From Lachnoclostridium sp. UBA933 (GTDB taxonomy: Bacteria; Bacillota; Clostridia; Lachnospirales; Lachnospiraceae): a DNA stretch of 9,258 nt. Below are positions 8,379-9,258 of the stretch, piece after piece. Position numbers and translations under genes: made by a program. Location: the NCBI GenBank assembly GCA_002293545.1, contig DBDL01000005.1, forward strand, positions 19,920-29,177, read 5' to 3'. How positions within the stretch are numbered: position 1 is the stretch's first letter; every line of letters starts with the position of its first letter. The notes under the pieces are model-generated. The model was not told where the DNA came from. It did no database searches and saw nothing but the letters and a program-made list of their open reading frames with translations.

Positions 8379-8414
8379 TCTTTTCATTTTCATGCGGTAC
8401 GCAGTTTTTTTAGC

Positions 8415-8455
8415 TAGGGTGTGTCTGAAAACTGCTTTCTGTCAGACACACCCTA
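8415..8455. repeat. 41-bp perfect palindromic element, copy 2 (upstream of giant gene)
   Basis: A 14-bp perfect inverted repeat, TAGGGTGTGTCTGA / TCAGACACACCCTA, surrounds a 13-nt centre. It is the intact counterpart of the copy at 814-856 and has the same orientation, as judged by the asymmetric centre (AAAACT side). It lies 48 bp upstream of the ATG at 8366 and downstream of the terminator at 8477-8494, so it should be in the 5' untranslated RNA or overlap the promoter of the giant gene. Confidence 0.85.
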
Positions 8456-8459
8456 ATCC

Positions 8460-8468
8460 ATTTTAGCA
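8460..8468 (-). promoter_or_regulatory. Possible extended -10 promoter for the giant gene
   Basis: TGCTAAAAT on the minus strand fits an extended -10 (TGnTAnAAT type). No acceptable -35 lies 17 bp upstream, because that space is taken by the terminator hairpin. Transcription would begin around 8453, so the messenger RNA would start with the palindromic element as a 5' stem-loop. This is the best candidate between the upstream terminator and the ribosome site, but the match is weak. Confidence 0.3.
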
Positions 8469-8476
8469 TAAAAATA

Positions 8477-8494
8477 AGCCCCCATGCGGGGGCT
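8477..8494 (-). terminator. GC-rich terminator after the 140-residue membrane protein gene
   Basis: On the minus strand AGCCCCC and GGGGGCT form a 7-bp perfect stem with a 4-nt loop (GCAT), followed by TTATTTTTAT. This is a usable Rho-independent terminator about 65 bp past the stop at 8559 and separates that gene from the giant gene. Confidence 0.72.
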
Positions 8495-8519
8495 GCGCCT
8501 AAAATGCACCATTTTGCGC
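8495..8519. other. Small imperfect hairpin next to the terminator
   Basis: GCGC-(CT)-AAAATG and CATTTT-GCGC can pair around a 3-nt loop with a 2-nt bulge. It abuts the terminator stem at 8477-8494. It may be an extra element of transcript 3'-end structure or chance; nothing else is seen in this intergenic stretch. Confidence 0.3.
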
Positions 8520-8546
8520 CAAAATGATTCACAAATAAGTTTGGGA

Positions 8547-8576
8547 ATGCAGGATGGTCTATAACCCATCCTGCAT
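8547..8576. repeat. 11-bp palindrome containing the stop codon of the 140-residue gene
   Basis: ATGCAGGATGG and CCATCCTGCAT pair perfectly around an 8-nt loop. The stop codon (TAG, 8561-8559) lies in the loop, so the final codons for MQDG form one arm of the stem. No T-run follows directly on the minus strand, so it is a poor terminator alone. It could protect the 3' end or act with the stem at 8477-8494. Confidence 0.6.
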
Positions 8577-8981
8577 CAAATGAAATAACACGCTCTTATA
8601 AATCAAAACCATCCGTATATCCTTATCACAATAGCGATTTGTATAAAACTCAACCACTTTGTATGCCAGACAGCTTGTTGCCATGAACATTGACATAATC
8701 ATAATTACATTGATAGGCAACAAAAAGAAAATCATAATCATTGTTATAATATAAATACATAAAATAAAAAAGAACCGACGATTAATACGCACCGAGTCAT
8801 GCACTGTTTCTAAAAGCCTCAATAACATTTGATTTAAACTCTCATCATCTTTTTCTCTTAATTCGATATATATATCACAGAAAACCTCCGTCGTATCCCG
8901 TTCTTCCAATGATTCAAAATAAACCTGATATTTTTCCCTGCCTAACTCCCTGCATATGAGTTTCCCTAATACACTTGTCAC
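8559..8981 (-). CDS. Small two-helix membrane protein of unknown function
   Basis: This encodes 140 residues starting with GTG at 8981, preceded by AAGGCGGTGA at good spacing; no ATG is usable near the start. Residues 1-67 are soluble, charged and mostly helical (ELREKDDESLNQMLLRLLETV). An Arg-rich RINRR marks the membrane entry. Two hydrophobic segments follow, about 69-90 (FFFILCIYIITMIMIFFLLPI) and 91-110 (VIMIMSMFMATSCLAYKV), then a basic tail. By the positive-inside rule both ends face the cytosol, as a helical hairpin. There is no signal peptide and no motif I recognise. The gene is AT-rich compared with the giant gene and lies 30 bp after the 53-codon frame at 9012-9173, so the two could be co-transcribed. 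Coding status is well supported; function is unknown. Confidence 0.8.
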   Translation of the reverse strand: MTSVLGKLICRELGREKYQVYFESLEERDTTEVFCDIYIELREKDDESLNQMLLRLLETVHDSVRINRRFFFILCIYIITMIMIFFLLPINVIMIMSMFMATSCLAYKVVEFYTNRYCDKDIRMVLIYKSVLFHLMQDGL

Positions 8982-9010
8982 AAATTCACCGCCTTGCTTC
9001 GCACAATAAT

Positions 9011-9016
9011 ATTATA
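9011..9016 (-). promoter_or_regulatory. Possible -10 box for the membrane protein gene
   Basis: A perfect TATAAT on the minus strand stands 29 bp before the GTG at 8981, which would give a leader of about 23 nt with the ribosome site inside it. No convincing -35 exists at 16-18 bp. The spacer and -35 region are occupied by the palindrome at 9016-9052, which would suit an operator for a regulator. It also overlaps the stop codon of the 53-codon frame. Confidence 0.3.
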
Positions 9017-9173
9017 TACAACGCAGGAATTCTTTGTATTCCTGCGTTGTATGCGCTGATTTCCTAACGAAATCGTGCGCATCCCCCGGAGATTCTATAT
9101 GAAATGACAGTTTTTTATGTCGTTTCATATAGAAGACAATTTTATCTTCTGCCTCATTAACTATATTATTCAC
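9012..9173 (-). CDS. Possible 53-residue protein (GTG start)
   Basis: The frame runs from GTG at 9173 to TAA at 9014-9012. The predicted peptide is hydrophilic and protein-like (EAEDKIVFYMKRHKKLSF, then HIESPGDAHDFVRKS and HTTQEYKEFLRCI). There is no signal peptide and no recognised domain. No strong ribosome site precedes the GTG, but the frame overlaps the end of the upstream open frame by 8 bp (GTGAATAA), as in translationally coupled genes. An internal ATG at codon 16 is an alternative start. Against it, the same bases form two strong palindromes, which is unexpected for ordinary coding DNA. It may be a real small gene, a frameshifted tail of the upstream gene, or a chance frame across a structured region. 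Confidence 0.4.
   Translation of the reverse strand: MNNIVNEAEDKIVFYMKRHKKLSFHIESPGDAHDFVRKSAHTTQEYKEFLRCI
9016..9052. repeat. 15-bp perfect palindrome upstream of the membrane protein gene
   Basis: ATACAACGCAGGAAT and ATTCCTGCGTTGTAT pair perfectly around a 7-nt loop. The T-content after the stem on the minus strand is modest (ATAATATTATTG), so it is at best a weak terminator. Lying just before a TATAAT, it could be an operator or attenuator. Its GCAGGA/TCCTGC core is shared with the palindrome at 8547-8576 on the other side of the gene. Confidence 0.7.
9053..9080. other. Imperfect stem-loop adjoining the 15-bp palindrome
   Basis: GCGC, then GATTTC, pair with GAAATC, then GCGC, around a 5-nt loop (CTAAC), with a wobble pair and a single-base bulge. 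It starts on the base after the palindrome at 9016-9052, so the two would stack in RNA. The stem is weaker than its neighbours and could be chance. Confidence 0.35.
9093..9134. repeat. 17-bp near-perfect palindrome
   Basis: TTCTATATGAAATGACA pairs with TGTCGTTTCATATAGAA at all 17 positions if one T-G wobble is allowed (16 Watson-Crick pairs), around an 8-nt T-rich loop. No T-tract follows on the minus strand, and only a broken one (CAATTTTATC) on the plus strand. It is either an operator-type site or an RNA stem. Confidence 0.7.
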
Positions 9174-9258
9174 GAATATCTTGTTTCGTTATTCGATAAA
9201 TAAAAAATTTTGAGGTACTTAATTTTCCCAATTCAAAAGCGGCTGACTGAAAACCGCA
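9166..9258 (-). CDS. Possible 3' end of an upstream gene (30 codons)
   Basis: The frame is open from the right edge to TAA at 9168-9166, encoding 30 residues that end in FFIYRITKQDIRE. The other two minus frames stop within 13 codons of the edge. The composition is compatible with a soluble protein, but 30 codons are too few to identify it or to rule out chance. It overlaps the GTG of the next open frame by 8 bp, which argues mildly for an operon or for a single gene broken by a frameshift. Confidence 0.3.
   Translation of the reverse strand, partial: CGFQSAAFELGKLSTSKFFIYRITKQDIRE

Noticed and set aside
8367..8393. A nine-residue N-terminal extension of the giant protein from ATG at 8393
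   Set aside because: No ribosome site precedes it, while the ATG at 8366 has an ideal one and begins a clean signal peptide.
9016..9134. A known riboswitch or T-box made of three consecutive stems
   Set aside because: The stems do not match any conserved motif I recognise, and no antiterminator/terminator alternative with a T-tract can be traced before the GTG at 8981.
9239..9257. A GCGG/CCGC hairpin followed by TTTT on the minus strand at the right edge
   Set aside because: The stem is only 4 bp with an 11-nt loop, too weak to call a terminator, and it falls inside an open frame at the window edge.
1..9258. CRISPR array, tRNA or rRNA genes
   Set aside because: No regularly spaced direct repeats, cloverleaf sequences or ribosomal RNA segments were seen on either strand.

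Overview
The window looks like a stretch of chromosome from a low-to-mid GC Gram-positive anaerobe, most likely a Clostridia/Lachnospiraceae relative. This rests on Shine-Dalgarno spacing, AT-rich intergenic DNA with compact hairpin terminators, an HD/HD-GYP-type signalling protein, and a very large secreted protein with Clostridia-style adhesion and carbohydrate-associated domains. Genus cannot be fixed from the sequence alone. All supported genes lie on the minus strand, so the layout is best read from right to left.

Right end (9258 to about 8982): the edge holds 30 sense codons of a possible upstream gene. A 53-codon open frame starting at GTG overlaps it by 8 bp. This stretch also contains two very strong palindromes (15/15 and 17 bp with one wobble) and a weaker one between them, so it is either a small gene with unusual internal structure or a structured regulatory region. 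Next comes a GTG-started 140-residue two-helix membrane protein of unknown function (8981 to 8559), whose stop codon lies in the loop of another hairpin. A GC-rich terminator-like hairpin follows.

Centre (8366 to 867): one gene fills 81% of the window. It encodes a secreted protein of about 2,499 residues with this order: signal peptide, an interrupted Calx-beta-like domain, several beta-sandwich regions, a helical charged segment, a glycine-rich amphipathic beta region, a probable seven-bladed beta-propeller, two CARDB-like domains, a BIG2-like domain, and two chitobiase/FN3-associated-type repeats. The last ~197 residues contain no Asp or Glu. It has no LPXTG motif and no C-terminal membrane anchor. 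A surface-attached or matrix adhesin or glycan-binding protein is the best guess. The gene is bracketed by two same-orientation copies of a 41-43 bp palindromic element, one just upstream of its ribosome-binding site and one just after its stop, followed by a strong terminator.

Left end (746 to 1): a good sigma-70-type promoter drives a gene that runs off the left edge. Its visible part is an HD-type domain keeping the metal-binding His/Asp residues but lacking the GYP motif, followed by what looks like the start of a second HD-GYP domain. Nothing in the sequence links these genes into one pathway. The giant gene seems to be an independent unit between two terminators, with a visibly higher GC content than its neighbours.
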